The notes: generated by a model not told the origin, from the sequence alone. A stretch of 64,000 nt of DNA from Paraburkholderia sp. BCC1884 (GCF_900996225.1 NZ_CAAJGL010000101.1:434001-498000), one strand, 5' to 3'; shown: positions 35,403-44,742, counted from the first letter of the stretch. Made by a program: numbers and translations.

Positions 35403-36161
35403 CTACACGCAGCGCCCGCCGTCCACCTCCAGACACACGCCGGTGATGAAATCGGCCTCGTCCGAAGCCAGATAGAGCGCGGCATTGGCAATGTCCTGCG
35501 GGGTCGAGAAGCGGCCGAGCGGAATGCCGGCCAGAAAGCGCTGGCGATTGGCCGGCGTGTCTTCGACGCCCATGAACTCGGAGAGCAACGCCGTTTCGCC
35601 GATCACCGGATTGACGCAGTTCACCCGGATGCGGTCGGGACCCAGTTCGACGGCGAGCGACTTGCTGGCGATGATCACCGCGCCCTTGCTGCCGTTGTAC
35701 CAGACCAGCCCCGGACGCGGCCGCACACCGGCGGTGGAGGCGATATTGATGAAACTGCCGCCGCCTTGCTCGCGGAAATACGGCACGAATTCCTGCACGC
35801 TCCAGTAGATGCTTTTGACGTTCACCGCGTAGACGCGGTCGAACTCGGCTTCGGTGACTTCCATCACCGGTTTGTTGCGGTGCGTGGTGCCGGCGTTGTT
35901 GACCACGATCTGCACGCTGCCGAAGTCTTCGAGCGCGGCTTCGCGCAGGGCTTGCCAGTCGTCGCGCAGGGCGACGTTGCCCGCCACCGCGATGGCCTTG
36001 CCGCCGGCCAGCGCGATTTCGCTCGCCACCCGTTCGGCGGCCGCGCCGTTCAGATCGTTGACCACCACGTTCGCGCCCTCGCGCGCGTACGTCTTCGCAA
36101 TGCCTTCGCCGAAACCCGAGCCGCCACCCGTGACGATGGCCGTTTTACCTGTCAACCGCAT
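35403..36161 (-). CDS. Short-chain dehydrogenase/reductase
   Basis: A 252-residue NAD(P)-dependent oxidoreductase. TGGGSGFG (11-18) binds the cofactor, NNAG is at 88-91, and the catalytic Ser142, Tyr155 and Lys159 (YNGSK) are in place. The Asp in VVVNDLNG after beta-strand 2 suggests NAD over NADP. It starts 49 bases after the aldehyde dehydrogenase stop with a GGAGA site. Likely oxidises an alcohol or hydroxy acid before or after the aldehyde step; substrate unknown. Confidence 0.9.
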   Translation of the reverse strand: MRLTGKTAIVTGGGSGFGEGIAKTYAREGANVVVNDLNGAAAERVASEIALAGGKAIAVAGNVALRDDWQALREAALEDFGSVQIVVNNAGTTHRNKPVMEVTEAEFDRVYAVNVKSIYWSVQEFVPYFREQGGGSFINIASTAGVRPRPGLVWYNGSKGAVIIASKSLAVELGPDRIRVNCVNPVIGETALLSEFMGVEDTPANRQRFLAGIPLGRFSTPQDIANAALYLASDEADFITGVCLEVDGGRCV

Positions 36162-36210
36162 GATGTCTCCGTTGCTTGTTGTGGAAGTTGTCGACCCGCT
36201 GCCCGCCTGA

Positions 36211-37650
36211 CTAACCGTGCCGGATGGCGATGGTCTTGAGCACCGTGAAACCGTAAAGCGCCTCGAAGCCCTTTTCGCGACCATGCCCCGAATGCTTGAC
36301 GCCGCCAAATGGCAATTCGACGCCGCCACCCGCGCCGTAGTTGTTGATGAACACCTGGCCCGAGCGCAGTCGCCTGGCAAGGCGCATCTGTCGCGCGCCG
36401 TCGCGTGTCCAGACGCCGGCAACCAGGCCGAATTGCGTGCCGTTGGCGAGCGCCAGCGCGTCGTCTTCGTCGCTGAAGGACATGGCGGCGAGCACCGGGC
36501 CGAACACCTCGTCGCGTGCGAGCCGGTGGCTCGCGGGCACGTCGCGCAATAGCGTGGGCGCCTGATAGAAACCGGCTTCGGGCGCTTCGGGAATGACTTC
36601 GCCGTGGGCGGCCATGGCGATACCGTCATGCTGCGCGTCGGAGAGGAAGTCCCACACGCGCCGCTGTTGCTTCGCGCTGATCAATGGTCCGCAGTCGAGG
36701 TCGGCTTGCGAAGGGCCGACTCGCAGCGCATTGAAGGCGCCGCTCAGCCGGTCGAGCAAGGGCTCGTAAATGCTGCGCTCGATCAGCACGCGGCTGCCCG
36801 CCGAACAGGTTTGCCCGGCGTTCTGCACGATGGCCGCGATCAGCACGGGCAGGGCCGCGTCGAGGTCGGCGTCGGCGAAGACGATTTGTGGCGACTTGCC
36901 GCCCAGTTCGAGCGTGACCGGCACGTGATTCTCGGCGGCCATTTGCGTGACGAGCTTGCCGGTCTCCGGCGAGCCGGTAAAGGAGATGTGATCGATGCCC
37001 GGATGACGCGCGAGCGCTGCGCCCGCTTCGTGTCCATAACCGGTGACGATGTTCAGCGCGCCGGCGGGCAGACCGGCCTCGACTGCCAGTTCGGCGACGC
37101 GCAGCACGGAGAGACATGCGTCTTCCGCTGGTTTGACGACGCACGCGTTGCCGGTAGCCAGCGCCGCGCCCACGCTGCGGCCGAAAATCTGCATCGGGTA
37201 ATTCCACGGCACGATATGGCCGGTGACGCCGTGCGGCTCGCGGATCGTCAGCACCGTGTAGCCGGTTTGATAGGGCAGTGTTTCGCCGTGCAGCTTGTCG
37301 GCGGCGCCAGCGTAAAACTCGAAATAGCGGGCGAGGGCGGCGGAATCGGCGCGCGCCTGTTTGAGCGGTTTGCCGGTGTCGCGCGCTTCGAGCTGAGCCA
37401 GCTCCTCCTGACGGGCGGCGACCAGCATCGACAGGCGGTACAGCACGCGGCCGCGTTCGGCGGCGCTGGCCGCACCCCAGGCGCCTTCGAAAGCGCGGCG
37501 GGCGGCTTGGACGGCGGTGTCGATATCCGCTGCGGTGCCGCGCGCCAACTGGGTGAACGGCTGGCCGTCCGAGGGGTCGAGCACGGCGACCGTCTCGCCG
37601 CCTGAGGCGGCGCACCACTCGCCGCCGATGAAGTGCCGGGCTTCTTCCAT
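36211..37650 (-). CDS. Aldehyde dehydrogenase
   Basis: A 479-residue NAD(P)-dependent aldehyde dehydrogenase. The conserved PWNYP (148-152), the catalytic Glu248 in ELGGKSP and Cys282 in GQTCSAGSR are all present; FTGSPETG is the cofactor loop. The start at 37650 has an AAGGAG site; the frame is open 25 codons further. First gene of a three-gene set with an SDR and an ACS transporter. Confidence 0.94.
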   Translation of the reverse strand: MEEARHFIGGEWCAASGGETVAVLDPSDGQPFTQLARGTAADIDTAVQAARRAFEGAWGAASAAERGRVLYRLSMLVAARQEELAQLEARDTGKPLKQARADSAALARYFEFYAGAADKLHGETLPYQTGYTVLTIREPHGVTGHIVPWNYPMQIFGRSVGAALATGNACVVKPAEDACLSVLRVAELAVEAGLPAGALNIVTGYGHEAGAALARHPGIDHISFTGSPETGKLVTQMAAENHVPVTLELGGKSPQIVFADADLDAALPVLIAAIVQNAGQTCSAGSRVLIERSIYEPLLDRLSGAFNALRVGPSQADLDCGPLISAKQQRRVWDFLSDAQHDGIAMAAHGEVIPEAPEAGFYQAPTLLRDVPASHRLARDEVFGPVLAAMSFSDEDDALALANGTQFGLVAGVWTRDGARQMRLARRLRSGQVFINNYGAGGGVELPFGGVKHSGHGREKGFEALYGFTVLKTIAIRHG

Positions 37651-37948
37651 GCAGACTCCTTGAGGTGCCGCGCGGCCAGCGCGCCGTGATGTGGCGGCCA
37701 CGCGGGGTTCACAAACGAGAGACACAATCGAAAGATACAGTCGGGAGACGCCAGACGATTATCGCGCCGATCCGGCGCGGGATGCCATCGACCGATTGGC
37801 TATAATGGCGTATTCCGCACTGTCCGGCGGCCGCGCTGCGATTCGAGGCACCATCCAGGCAAGATCGGGGCGAGAGCCACGATTCACGCCGCCCGAGCGC
37901 ACCTGCCGCCTGCCGTGACCCGACTTCCATCCTGATCAGAGAGCGCTC

Positions 37949-38476
37949 ATGAGCTTTAATCACGTCCCCGCAGGCAAAGACCTTCCGCAAGATTTCAACG
38001 TCATCATCGAAATCCCGGCGCAAAGCGATCCGGTGAAGTACGAAGCCGACAAGGACCTGGGCCTGCTCGTCGTCGACCGTTTCATCGGCACCGGCATGCG
38101 CTATCCGGCCAACTACGGCTTCATTCCGCAAACCCTGTCGGGCGACGGCGACCCGGTCGACGTGCTGGTGATCACGCCGTTCCCGCTGCTGGCCGGCTCG
38201 GTGGTGCGCGCACGTGCGCTCGGCATGTTGCAAATGACCGACGAATCGGGCGTGGACGCCAAGCTCGTTGCCGTCGCACACGACAAGATCTGCCCGATGA
38301 CCGCCGATCTGAAGTCGATCGACGACGTTCCGGCGTACCTGAAAGACCAGATCAAGCACTTCTTCGAGCAATACAAGGCGCTGGAGAAGGGCAAGTGGGT
38401 GAAGGTCGAAGGTTGGGCCGGCATCGAAGCCGCGCACAAGGAAATCACCGAAGGCGTCGCGAACTTCAAGAAGTAA
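37949..38476 (+). CDS. ppa: Inorganic pyrophosphatase (family I)
   Basis: A 175-residue Mg2+-dependent enzyme that hydrolyses pyrophosphate and pulls biosynthetic reactions forward. DGDPVDVLVITPFPL is the family signature with the metal-binding aspartates; MRYPANYGFIPQT is the conserved front strand. A TATAAT at 37801-37806, 143 bases upstream, could be its -10. Confidence 0.97.
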   Translation: MSFNHVPAGKDLPQDFNVIIEIPAQSDPVKYEADKDLGLLVVDRFIGTGMRYPANYGFIPQTLSGDGDPVDVLVITPFPLLAGSVVRARALGMLQMTDESGVDAKLVAVAHDKICPMTADLKSIDDVPAYLKDQIKHFFEQYKALEKGKWVKVEGWAGIEAAHKEITEGVANFKK

Positions 38477-38538
38477 AGCGAGGCCTGGTGCCGCAAAGCG
38501 AAAGGTCGATTCGCTACGCGGACCATCGGTAAGAAAAA

Positions 38539-38571
38539 AGAGGCAAGCCTAAACGGCTTGCCTCTTTTTTT
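38539..38571. terminator. Terminator after ppa (likely bidirectional)
   Basis: Stem AGAGGCAAGCC / GGCTTGCCTCT (38539-38549, 38555-38565), loop TAAAC, six or more T after it and six A before it. Confidence 0.93.
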
Positions 38572-38662
38572 GCGCCTGAATTTCGACGCAGTTTTCGACG
38601 CAGTGAGCTTTGCAACGCGCCGAAATCCGTCGACGCTCCCGCGCGGCCCGCAACCTGTCTGA

Positions 38663-38980
38663 TTACGGATGGCTGTACATCGCGTTCCAATCGGCAGCGG
38701 ACACGCCACGGCTGCCCGATTGCGACGAACCGGCCACCACGCCGCCGTATCCGCTCGATGCGCCGTTGCGCGCCGCGACCTTCGCTTCCGCGGCTTGAAT
38801 CTTGTCGGGGTAGGACGTGTTGTCGCCGTCGCCGGGGCGGAATCCGGCTTGCTCCAGTTGGACCAGTTCGGCACGGACTTGCGCGCGGGTCAGCTTCGGC
38901 GCATCGGACTGCTGGGCGAACGAGAGAACCGGGGCAACTAGTGCAGCGGCAACGACAACGGCTTGGATAAGGGACTTCAT
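38663..38980 (-). CDS. DUF4148 domain-containing exported protein
   Basis: A 105-residue protein with a signal peptide (MKSLIQAVVVAAALVAPVLSFA) and the DUF4148 core LTRAQVRAELVQLEQAGFRPGDGDNTSYPDKIQAAEAKV. DUF4148 proteins occur in many copies in Burkholderia and are of unknown function. The ATG at 38980 has GGAGG eight bases upstream. A perfect 20-base palindrome lies 30 bases upstream. Confidence 0.88.
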   Translation of the reverse strand: MKSLIQAVVVAAALVAPVLSFAQQSDAPKLTRAQVRAELVQLEQAGFRPGDGDNTSYPDKIQAAEAKVAARNGASSGYGGVVAGSSQSGSRGVSAADWNAMYSHP

Positions 38981-39009
38981 GATCACAACCTCCAGACTTT
39001 TCTTTCTGC

Positions 39010-39029
39010 TACGAACAGCCCTGTTCGTA
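39010..39029. promoter_or_regulatory. 20-bp perfect palindrome upstream of the DUF4148 gene
   Basis: TACGAACAG-CC-CTGTTCGTA with nine-base perfect arms, 30-49 bases before the start codon. It could be a repressor site or, if transcribed, a 5'-UTR hairpin just upstream of the ribosome-binding site. Confidence 0.5.
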
Positions 39030-39286
39030 ATTCAGTGATGTCAGTCTAGGTAAGTGAACGTTTAAGATTAAGCCCCGTGGGTGGATAGGATTGTTGCTGA
39101 ATTAGGTAAAAACCCTAACAGGCGCTACCGGCCTGCGTTTCGCGCGACTAAGGTAGGTCAATGGTCGTGCGCATAGCCGCAGCGCATCGTGAGGATGAAC
39201 CGAAGGCATTTTTATTGCTAGGTGTAAACCCTTATCATCCGCTCTCGACAGTGGGATCGAGAATGTTTTTAGGAGACACCGCCCGG

Positions 39287-41386
39287 ATGCTTAATCGCAA
39301 GACCAATCGGTCGCCTCTGGCGCCGCGCTTGACCGGCTGGCTTTTCGCCATCGGGGCGGCGATCTATCGCAAGCGGCCGGTATGGATGGTGTCGTTCGCG
39401 ACGAGCGAGGCCAGCCTATCCGAAGGCTTGCGCGCGGCTTGCGCGTCGACGGCGATGCTCGCGCTCGGCAATCTGCTGCATCAACCCGGCTTCGCCTGGG
39501 CTGCGATCGGCGCCTTCTGGACCTGCCTCGCCGACGCCGCCGGCTCCAATCGAGCCCGCTGCGCGTCGATGATGGGCTTCGCCTTGCTGTCCACGCTGTG
39601 CGGCGGCGTCACCGCCTTCGCGTCGGGCGCGGGCGCCGGATATGCCGCCCTCGCGGTGTTGATCTTCACGACGCTCGGCGCGTTCGGCCGGATCTGGGGC
39701 GCGGCCACGTCGCAGGTGACGATTCTCGCCGCGACCGCTTGCGTCGTGATGGTCGACCGGCCCATGCACGATCTTCGGCAAGGCGTCGCGTTTCTCGGCG
39801 TCTATCTGGTCGGTTGTCTGTTTGCCGTCGTGTTGAGCCTGACTGTCTGGCGCATTCATCCGTTCGGCGCGAGCCGGTCGTCGTTGCGCGCGGTGTATCT
39901 GCGGCTTGCCGATATTGCGCACGACAGCGCGCGTCTGCTCGAGCGCCATGCGCCGCCGCGCCAATGGGCCGCGCATGCCGTGCAGTTTCGTGCCGACGCG
40001 CGCGCCGCGCTGGAGCGTGCGCGCAAGATTCTGGCAAGCGTGCCGGCATTCAGAACGGGCGGCCGCGAGACTTACGACGTGCTGCTCGGCTTGCTGACCG
40101 ATGGCGAGGCGCTGTTCGCCTATCTGATCGCGGTCTCCGGTTCCTGCGAGAAAGTCCCCGGCGAAGCGTGGCGCGTGCGGCGCGCAACGCGCCTGCTGGG
40201 CGCGATCGGCGACGTCTTACGCAGCATCGGCATGGCGGCGGGCGATATCCGCGACGAACCGCTGGCCGGTTTGCAGGCGCGCTTGCGCCGTCTGGCGAAG
40301 CGACTCGAAACGGCGCTGGTCGAGCCCGTGATGCTGCGCTCCGATCTCGAACTGGTCGACTTTTCGCCGTCGCGCGAACAGGCCGAAGGGTGGAGCCATG
40401 CCGCCGTGGCCTGGTTGGCGCGCGCGTCGTCGACGCTCAAGGCGAACCTGTCCACGCAGTCGGTCGGCTTGCGCCACGCGGCGCGCGTCGGCGTGACCAC
40501 CACCGCGGGTTTTCTGATCATCCGCGCGCTCGGGCTGCCGTTCGGCTACTGGGCAACCATGGCGACGCTGCTGATTCTGCAGCCGTCGATCGCCGCGACC
40601 TGGCCGCGCAGTATCGAGCGCGTGGCGGGCAGCATCGTGGGCGGCGTGCTGGCGGCGGCCATCGGTTACGCGATCCATTCGCCGCTCGGCATTTCCCTCG
40701 CGGTGTTTCCGCTGGTCATGGCGACGATGGCGCTGCGTCCGGTCAGCTACAGTTTGTTCGTGCTGTTCCTGACGCCGACTTTCGTGCTGGTGGCCGACTT
40801 CGCCACGCCGGGCGCCAACGAATTCGCTTACGCAATCACGCGCCTCGGCAACAACGTGCTCGGCTGCATGCTGGCGCTGCTGGCGACTTTTTACCTCTGG
40901 CCGACGCGCGAAAAGCATGACTATCGCGCTTACCTCGGCGCAGCGGTGCGCGCTAACCTCGCGTATCTGCGGGCCGCGCTGGAATTGCCTCGCCGTAGTG
41001 AAGCCGAGATGGAGCGTCTGCGCCGTGCCGCCGGTCTTGGCAGCAACAATGCGGAGGAGGCGGTCAACCGGCTTCGGCTGGAAAAGCTCGAACACTCGAT
41101 GGTCGACACCGTCACGCTGACCGTGCTGAGTCTGTTGCGCAAAATGGCGGGCACCGCGGCGCAATTGCGATTGAGCACGAACCGGCGCGAGACACACGAC
41201 CAGCTCGACGCATGGATTGCCGTGGTGAGCGAGGACATCGACGCGGCGTTGGGCCGAACGTTACGGCCGGCGCGTCACGCGCTGCCTTCGCGCGATGGCT
41301 TGAGTTCGCTGGAGGCCGATGCGGTCGGCGAACTGGCGATGATGCATCGGCTGCTCACGCAGCGGATGCGGGAAGCGCGGGGGTAG
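39287..41386 (+). CDS. FUSC-family inner-membrane transporter (YccS/AaeB-like)
   Basis: A 699-residue protein built of two similar halves, each with a membrane block (about residues 50-165 and 390-520) followed by a long cytoplasmic region. The second block shows the FUSC signature (GLRHAARVGVTTTAGFLIIRALGLPFGYWATMATLLILQPS). Homologues export aromatic acids or take part in fusaric acid resistance. I choose the ATG at 39287 (AGGAG ten bases upstream); 42 further codons are open upstream. Its last 32 bases overlap the convergent GIY-YIG gene. Confidence 0.88.
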   Translation: MLNRKTNRSPLAPRLTGWLFAIGAAIYRKRPVWMVSFATSEASLSEGLRAACASTAMLALGNLLHQPGFAWAAIGAFWTCLADAAGSNRARCASMMGFALLSTLCGGVTAFASGAGAGYAALAVLIFTTLGAFGRIWGAATSQVTILAATACVVMVDRPMHDLRQGVAFLGVYLVGCLFAVVLSLTVWRIHPFGASRSSLRAVYLRLADIAHDSARLLERHAPPRQWAAHAVQFRADARAALERARKILASVPAFRTGGRETYDVLLGLLTDGEALFAYLIAVSGSCEKVPGEAWRVRRATRLLGAIGDVLRSIGMAAGDIRDEPLAGLQARLRRLAKRLETALVEPVMLRSDLELVDFSPSREQAEGWSHAAVAWLARASSTLKANLSTQSVGLRHAARVGVTTTAGFLIIRALGLPFGYWATMATLLILQPSIAATWPRSIERVAGSIVGGVLAAAIGYAIHSPLGISLAVFPLVMATMALRPVSYSLFVLFLTPTFVLVADFATPGANEFAYAITRLGNNVLGCMLALLATFYLWPTREKHDYRAYLGAAVRANLAYLRAALELPRRSEAEMERLRRAAGLGSNNAEEAVNRLRLEKLEHSMVDTVTLTVLSLLRKMAGTAAQLRLSTNRRETHDQLDAWIAVVSEDIDAALGRTLRPARHALPSRDGLSSLEADAVGELAMMHRLLTQRMREARG

Positions 41387-41729
41387 TGGCTTCGCGTGGC
41401 GCCGGTGTCGGTGTTGCCGGCGCGGTGTCGGGTTTCGGATTCGTTTCCGGCTCCGGCTCCGGCGGCAGCACCGACCCGAGCGTGCGCAGGCCCGCTGCAA
41501 GCGCGCGTTTTTCCACCGGCGTCAGACGCTTGACCCAATACTCGGCGCGCGACGCGCTCGAACGATCCGCTAACTCGAACGATCCCAACACCTGCACCGG
41601 TTTGCGCGAACGGGTATACCGCGCGCCCTCGCCGCTCACGTGCTTGTCGAAACGTGCCTGCACGTCGGTAGCGATGCCGGTGTAGACGCTGCCGTCCGAA
41701 CATTCGAGCAGATAGAGAAACCACGCCAT
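41355..41729 (-). CDS. GIY-YIG domain protein (UPF0213-like)
   Basis: A 124-residue protein. Residues 1-80 form a single GIY-YIG nuclease domain: FLYLLECSDGSVYTGI (the GIY and YIG strands), Arg26 of ARFDKH and Glu62 in AEYWVKRL as the metal ligand. The last ~40 residues are Pro/Thr/Ala-rich. Stand-alone members are poorly characterised. The C-terminal tail overlaps the 3' end of the FUSC gene by 32 bases, tail to tail. It starts 9 bases after the DUF482 gene stop. Confidence 0.88.
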   Translation of the reverse strand: MAWFLYLLECSDGSVYTGIATDVQARFDKHVSGEGARYTRSRKPVQVLGSFELADRSSASRAEYWVKRLTPVEKRALAAGLRTLGSVLPPEPEPETNPKPDTAPATPTPAPREATTPALPASAA

Positions 41730-41738
41730 GGATGCGCT

Positions 41739-42908
41739 TCAGCCTTTGAACGGATTGTGTTCGCGCAGCTCGTCCACGTAGGCGTGGATGCTGTTCTTTT
41801 CGTTGTCGAGGAAGTGGCCGACCGCATCCGCGAAAGCCGGATGTGCGAGCCAGTGCGCCGAGCGCGTGACGGTGGGCAAGAAACCGCGCGCCATCTTGTG
41901 CTCGCCTTGCGCGCCGCCTTCGAACACGCCGAGCTTTTCCTCGATGCAGAATTCGAGCGGCTGGTAGTACGCGGTTTCGAAGTGCAGGCACGGCACGTGT
42001 TCCAGTGCGCCCCAGTAGCGTCCGTACAGCGTACCGCCGGTTTTCGCGTCGCGCTGGTACACCACGAGCGAACTGGCGATCGGCTTGCCCTCGTATTCGG
42101 CAATCACGAGCAGGAGATTTTCCGGCATCGACGCGCCGATCATGCGAAAGAAATCGAGGTTCAGATACGGACTCGAAAAATGCTCGCGATAGGTCTGCCG
42201 ATAGCACTTGCTGAAGAACCGCCAGTCGGCGTCCTGGATGTCTTCGCCGCGAATCCGGCGCATCGTGACGCCCGCTTCCTGCACCTTGCGACGCTCGGCG
42301 CGAATGTTCTTGCGCTTCTTCTGTTCGAGCGTGGAGAGGAAATCCTCGAAGTCGCGATAGCCGTCGTTGAGCCAGTGAAACTGCACGCCTTCGCGCTGCA
42401 TCATGCCCATGTCGGTGAGCGCGTTCCCTTCCGCTTCGGTGGGAAACAGCACATGCAACGACGACACGTCGGCCTGCTCGGCAAACGCCATCAGCGTGGC
42501 CGCAAGATGGCGTAGCGCGTGCGTATCCGCCGAGAGCAGGCGATTGCCTTGCACCGGCGTGAACGGCACCGCGCATAACAGCTTGGGGTAGTAGGGCAGG
42601 CCGTTGCGCTTGTAGGCGTCGGCCCAGGCCCAATCGAACACGTATTCGCCGTACGAGTGTCCCTTGAGATACACCGGTGCGGCGGCCGCGAGCTTGTCCG
42701 TGCGTGGGTCGGTCAGCGTGACGAATTGCGGCGCCCAGCCGGTATCGGCGACCGCGCAACGGGTCGCATGCAGGGCGCTCAAAAACTCGTGCCGCAGAAA
42801 CGGCGTGGGCTGCGACTGCTGCGCGAGGAGGGCGTTCCATTCAGCGGCGTCTACCTCGGAGGGCGACGCCAGAATGCCCGTGCGATAATCAAAGCGTTCC
42901 TGGTTCAA
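41739..42908 (-). CDS. DUF482/FemAB-like GNAT-fold acyltransferase
   Basis: A 389-residue protein of the family annotated peptidogalycan biosynthesis/recognition (DUF482). Conserved segments include TPFLRHEFLSALHAT near the N-terminus, YVFDWAWADAY, LLSADTHALRHLAATL, TLEQKKRKNIRAERRKV and GRYWGALEHVPCLHFETAYYQPLEFCI. The fold is two GNAT-like halves, as in FemX. The real substrate is not known. The next gene downstream encodes the GIY-YIG protein. Confidence 0.87.
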   Translation of the reverse strand: MNQERFDYRTGILASPSEVDAAEWNALLAQQSQPTPFLRHEFLSALHATRCAVADTGWAPQFVTLTDPRTDKLAAAAPVYLKGHSYGEYVFDWAWADAYKRNGLPYYPKLLCAVPFTPVQGNRLLSADTHALRHLAATLMAFAEQADVSSLHVLFPTEAEGNALTDMGMMQREGVQFHWLNDGYRDFEDFLSTLEQKKRKNIRAERRKVQEAGVTMRRIRGEDIQDADWRFFSKCYRQTYREHFSSPYLNLDFFRMIGASMPENLLLVIAEYEGKPIASSLVVYQRDAKTGGTLYGRYWGALEHVPCLHFETAYYQPLEFCIEEKLGVFEGGAQGEHKMARGFLPTVTRSAHWLAHPAFADAVGHFLDNEKNSIHAYVDELREHNPFKG

Positions 42909-43041
42909 TCTGTGTGACTGTTCCCAATGAGCGGCGCAGGGCTATCAGCACCGCGTCGTTCGTTAATCCGATTTGTCCGTTGCCGTCGTGCTCACCAGCC
43001 ACGGTACTCGCAAGCTGTCTGGCTTGCCTGCCGATCCTGCC

Positions 43042-44742
43042 ATGAAGACCCGAATCGCTCTTGCTCAAATCAATGTCACCGTCGGCGACTTCGCCGGCAA
43101 TGCCGCGAAGATCGTCGAGGCCGCGCGCGCCGCGCACAACGATGGTGCGAAGCTGCTAATCGCGCCTGAACTCGCGCTATCCGGCTATCCGCCCGAAGAT
43201 CTGCTGCTGCGTCCCGCGTTTTACACCGCGAGCGCTGCCGCGCTGACTGACCTCGCCACGCAACTGAAGCCTTTCGCAGGCTTGCACGTGATCGTCGGCC
43301 ATCCGTTGCGCGAGTCGACTCACAGCGTAGCGCACGGCCATGGTAATGCAAACGCGCCAATCGAGCGCGGCGTGCCTCCGGTGGACACCTTCAACGCGGC
43401 CTCGTTGATCGTCGACGGCGTGGTGGTCGGCACGTATCGCAAGCAGGATCTGCCCAACACCGAAGTGTTCGACGAGAAGCGCTACTTCGCGTCGGACCCG
43501 CAGCCGTTCGTGTTCGAACTGGACGGCGTGAAATACGGCGTGGTGATTTGCGAGGACGCATGGCATGCGTCGGCGGCGCAAATGGCGAAGGCGGCGGGCG
43601 CGCAAGTGCTGCTGATTCCGAACGGCTCGCCGTATCACCTGAACAAGGAAGCGGTGCGCTTCGACATTTTGCGTGCACGCATTCGCGAGACCGGTCTGCC
43701 GATGGTCTACGTGAACATGGTCGGCGCACAGGACGAACTCGTGTTCGACGGCGGCTCGTTCGTGCTCGACGCGCAGGGCGAACTCGTCGCGAAGATGCCG
43801 CAGTTCGAGGAAGCCACCGCGATCGTCGAGTTCGACGGCGGCAAGCCGGTGCTTGCGTCGATCGCGCCGGAACTCTCGCTCGAAGCGCAGGTGTATGCCG
43901 CGCTCGTGATGGGCGTGCGCGACTACATCAACAAGAACGGTTTTCCAGGCGCCTTGATCGGCTTGTCGGGCGGCGTGGATTCGGCGCTGGTGCTGGCCGT
44001 CGCCTGCGACGCGCTCGGCGCCGAGCGCGTGCGCGCGGTGATGATGCCCTCGCGCTACACCGCCGACATCTCCACCACCGACGCCGCCGAGATGGCCCGC
44101 CGCGTCGGCGTGCGCTACGACGAAATTGCGATCGCGCCGATGTTCGACGCGTTCCGCGGCGCGCTCGCCGACGAGTTCGCCGGCCGCGCCGAAGACGCCA
44201 CCGAAGAGAATATCCAGGCCCGCATTCGCGGCACCTTGCTGATGGCGCTGTCGAACAAGTTCGGCTCGATCGTGCTGACCACCGGCAACAAGAGCGAAAT
44301 GGCGGTGGGCTATTGCACGCTTTACGGCGACATGGCCGGCGGCTTCGCGGTCATCAAGGACATCGCCAAGACGCTCGTGTACAAGCTGTGCCACTACCGC
44401 AATCAGGCCACTACGTTCGAGAAGCAGGACGTCATCCCCATGCGGATTCTGACGCGCGCGCCTTCCGCCGAGCTGCGCGAGAACCAGACCGACCAGGACA
44501 GCTTGCCCGAGTACGAAGTGCTCGACGCCATCATGCGCATGTACATGGAAGAGGACCGCTCGCTTGCCGAAATCATCGCGGCGGGCTACGCGGTGGACGA
44601 CGTGAAACGCGTCACGCGCCTCATCAAGATCAACGAATACAAGCGACGTCAGGCACCGATCGGCATTCGCGTCACGCATCGCGCGTTCGGCCGCGACTGG
44701 CGTTATCCGATCACGTCGCGCTACACCGAACCGGTGGAGTGA
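43042..44742 (+). CDS. nadE: Glutamine-dependent NAD+ synthetase
   Basis: A 566-residue two-domain enzyme. The N-terminal nitrilase-type glutaminase has its Glu43-Lys134-Cys170 triad (APELALSGYPPEDLL, YRKQDLPN, VVICEDAW). The C-terminal synthetase has the ATP pyrophosphatase loop SGGVDS (309-314). It makes NAD from deamido-NAD with glutamine nitrogen. An extra His/Asn-rich segment of about 20 residues (92-113) precedes the conserved NAASLIVDG strand. I use the ATG at 43042. glnB follows at 125 bases, a nitrogen-linked pairing. Confidence 0.96.
   Translation: MKTRIALAQINVTVGDFAGNAAKIVEAARAAHNDGAKLLIAPELALSGYPPEDLLLRPAFYTASAAALTDLATQLKPFAGLHVIVGHPLRESTHSVAHGHGNANAPIERGVPPVDTFNAASLIVDGVVVGTYRKQDLPNTEVFDEKRYFASDPQPFVFELDGVKYGVVICEDAWHASAAQMAKAAGAQVLLIPNGSPYHLNKEAVRFDILRARIRETGLPMVYVNMVGAQDELVFDGGSFVLDAQGELVAKMPQFEEATAIVEFDGGKPVLASIAPELSLEAQVYAALVMGVRDYINKNGFPGALIGLSGGVDSALVLAVACDALGAERVRAVMMPSRYTADISTTDAAEMARRVGVRYDEIAIAPMFDAFRGALADEFAGRAEDATEENIQARIRGTLLMALSNKFGSIVLTTGNKSEMAVGYCTLYGDMAGGFAVIKDIAKTLVYKLCHYRNQATTFEKQDVIPMRILTRAPSAELRENQTDQDSLPEYEVLDAIMRMYMEEDRSLAEIIAAGYAVDDVKRVTRLIKINEYKRRQAPIGIRVTHRAFGRDWRYPITSRYTEPVE

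Noticed and set aside
34233..36239. Plus-strand open frame across three minus-strand genes
   Set aside because: The MFS and SDR genes on the other strand have full family motifs; this frame has none.
36162..36629. N-terminal extension of the SDR gene into the aldehyde dehydrogenase
   Set aside because: The upstream frame is a shadow of the dehydrogenase; the SDR starts at 36161 with a GGAGA site and the usual N-terminus.
41275..42840. Minus-strand open frame overlapping the DUF482 and GIY-YIG genes
   Set aside because: Different frame from both; Arg-rich composition without recognisable domains.
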